Below, one piece after another: positions 5,535-6,123 of a stretch of DNA of 6,123 nt. The stretch is from the NCBI GenBank assembly GCA_021159955.1, contig JAGHDJ010000009.1, positions 1-6,123 of the forward strand. Reading direction: 5' to 3'. The stretch comes from Dehalococcoidia bacterium (GTDB lineage: Bacteria > Chloroflexota > Dehalococcoidia > UBA2247). Every line of letters begins with the position of its first letter. The first letter of the stretch is position 1. The notes under the pieces were generated by a model. The model worked only from the letters and a program-made list of their open reading frames with translations, was not told the origin of the DNA and searched no databases. The position numbers were made by a program, and so were the translations under genes.

Positions 5535-6039
5535 CAGACACCTCTGTGCCAAATTCCTCACCAACATATACCACCACACAGAAACACACACCTTCCCCCA
5601 ATTCATCTCCTGCACCACGGCAAAGGTATCAGGAAACACCTGTTTTGGGCACCACTACTCCAACACCCACATCAGGTCCTACCCCAACTCTTACACTCAC
5701 GCCAATCCCCACAACTACATCCAAGCCAGAGAAAAGTGACAGCATCCAGATAAATAATATTTTTATGATAGAACTATGACTCGCACAGAGTCAGGCGAAT
5801 GCGTAGAGATAACAAACTCAGAAAGTACGCCGCAGGATTTAGACAGATGTATAGTGCAAGACATAGACAACGGCGCTTCATTCTTTACCTTCCCCCCCCC
5901 TACATCCTGAATCAGGGATATACTATCCGTGTTTACACTAGCGAAATTCACAGTGAATGGGGCGGCTTTAGTTTTAGCTATGGATACCACTGCACTGTAT
6001 AATGCCCAGAGACAAGAAATATCAAGGATGAGTTATTGA
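5535..6039 (+). pseudogene. Decayed C-terminal remnant of a Pro/Thr-rich linker plus lamin-tail-domain protein
   Basis: Four pieces in shifting frames rebuild the end of one protein. Piece 1 (about 5535-5764) is a Pro/Thr/Ser-rich linker (TPTPTSGPTPTLTLTPIP) ending SDSIQINNIF. One added base at the five-T run 5760-5764 leads into piece 2 (to about 5900), YDRTMTRTESGECVEITNS, then ASFFTFP. One base added (or two removed) at the nine-C run 5892-5900 leads into piece 3 (5901 to about 5982), YILNQGYTIRVYTSE and WGGFSFSYG. A further frame change, with apparent loss of several residues, leads to piece 4, DTTALYNAQRQEISRMSY with TGA at 6037-6039. This order (I.YD..ES.E.VEI.N, FTFP, GGFSF, ALYNAQ...SY) is that of a lamin-tail domain, a beta-sandwich found in secreted bacterial proteins. 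No signal peptide or N-terminal domain exists, since the tRNA lies immediately upstream. Assignment is by motif recognition. Confidence 0.7.
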
Positions 6040-6065
6040 ACAAAGTTAATTTGAGGGGTTATAAT
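6036..6065 (+). promoter_or_regulatory. Promoter for the gene at the right edge
   Basis: TTGAAC (6036-6041, four of six consensus bases), an 18-nt spacer and a perfect TATAAT (6060-6065). The -35 box overlaps the final stop codon of the lamin-tail remnant. A start near 6072 would leave a leader of about 22 nt before the ATG at 6094. Confidence 0.6.
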
Positions 6066-6093
6066 TGCGACAAAACGAAAAGGGATCAGGGAT

Positions 6094-6123
6094 ATGTTCG
6101 AAGTCATTTATTACTCCAAGACA
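6094..6123 (+). CDS. Start of a gene cut by the window edge, possibly flavodoxin-like
   Basis: Only ten codons are visible: MFEVIYYSKT. An ATG preceded 8 nt upstream by AGGGA (6081-6085), and before that by a good promoter, supports a real start. A short hydrophobic strand leading into YYSKT resembles the first strand and phosphate-binding loop of flavodoxins (usually followed by GNT), which bind FMN and carry electrons. Ten residues cannot prove a family, so the gene call is firmer than the function. Confidence 0.45.
   Translation, partial: MFEVIYYSKT

Noticed and set aside
5407..5601. A minus-strand frame containing GFEPRTHCLEG across the tRNA
   Set aside because: This is the familiar false translation of an antisense tRNA gene.
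5546..5779. A complete small 77-residue Pro/Thr-rich protein
   Set aside because: No ribosome binding site at the GTG, the frame continues back into the tRNA, and its end flows directly into lamin-tail motifs in the next frame; it is the linker part of the pseudogene.
5799..6002. A separate 67-residue protein starting at 5799
   Set aside because: Its first half is a shadow of the lamin-tail frame, and only the part after 5901 carries lamin-tail motifs.

Overview
The window reads as bacterial, with compact operons and intergenic DNA limited to regulatory regions and one decayed gene. Gene content suggests Chloroflexota, perhaps Dehalococcoidia-like: a type-I-beta DAHP synthase beside a monofunctional AroH, an archaeal-style endonuclease IV homologue, a Pro/Thr-rich linker before a lamin-tail domain, and a panDB operon with a structured leader. 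This placement is an inference from family distributions and was not tested by phylogeny.

Left half (1-2397, minus strand): a pantothenate (vitamin B5) operon. Transcription starts near 2362 from a near-consensus promoter and passes through a leader of about 250 nt. The leader holds a long closing stem, an internal hairpin and an intrinsic terminator. The genes are a Rossmann/DUF2520 oxidoreductase (candidate ketopantoate reductase, apparently with an AUA start), panD and panB. PanB runs off the left edge a few residues before its expected end. panC is not seen and may lie beyond that edge.

Middle (2391-5413, plus strand): a divergent operon whose -35 box overlaps that of the pan promoter on the opposite strand. 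A perfect 17-bp palindrome covers its -10 box and start site. Genes: aroH (chorismate mutase), aroF (DAHP synthase with an N-terminal regulatory domain), an endonuclease IV-like TIM-barrel protein and a DedA-family membrane protein. AroF is the entry and AroH a branch-point enzyme of aromatic amino-acid synthesis. The last two genes are not obviously connected to it.

Right end (5410-6123): a tRNA-Arg(TCT) gene with its own promoter and an encoded CCA end. It is followed at once by the C-terminal remnant of a secreted-type lamin-tail-domain protein, broken by at least three frame changes. A promoter at the end of this pseudogene drives a gene of which only ten codons are visible; they resemble the N-terminus of a flavodoxin.

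The most interesting part is the 2107-2452 control region: a riboswitch-like leader on pantothenate genes, overlapping divergent promoters, a probable operator and a non-standard start codon.
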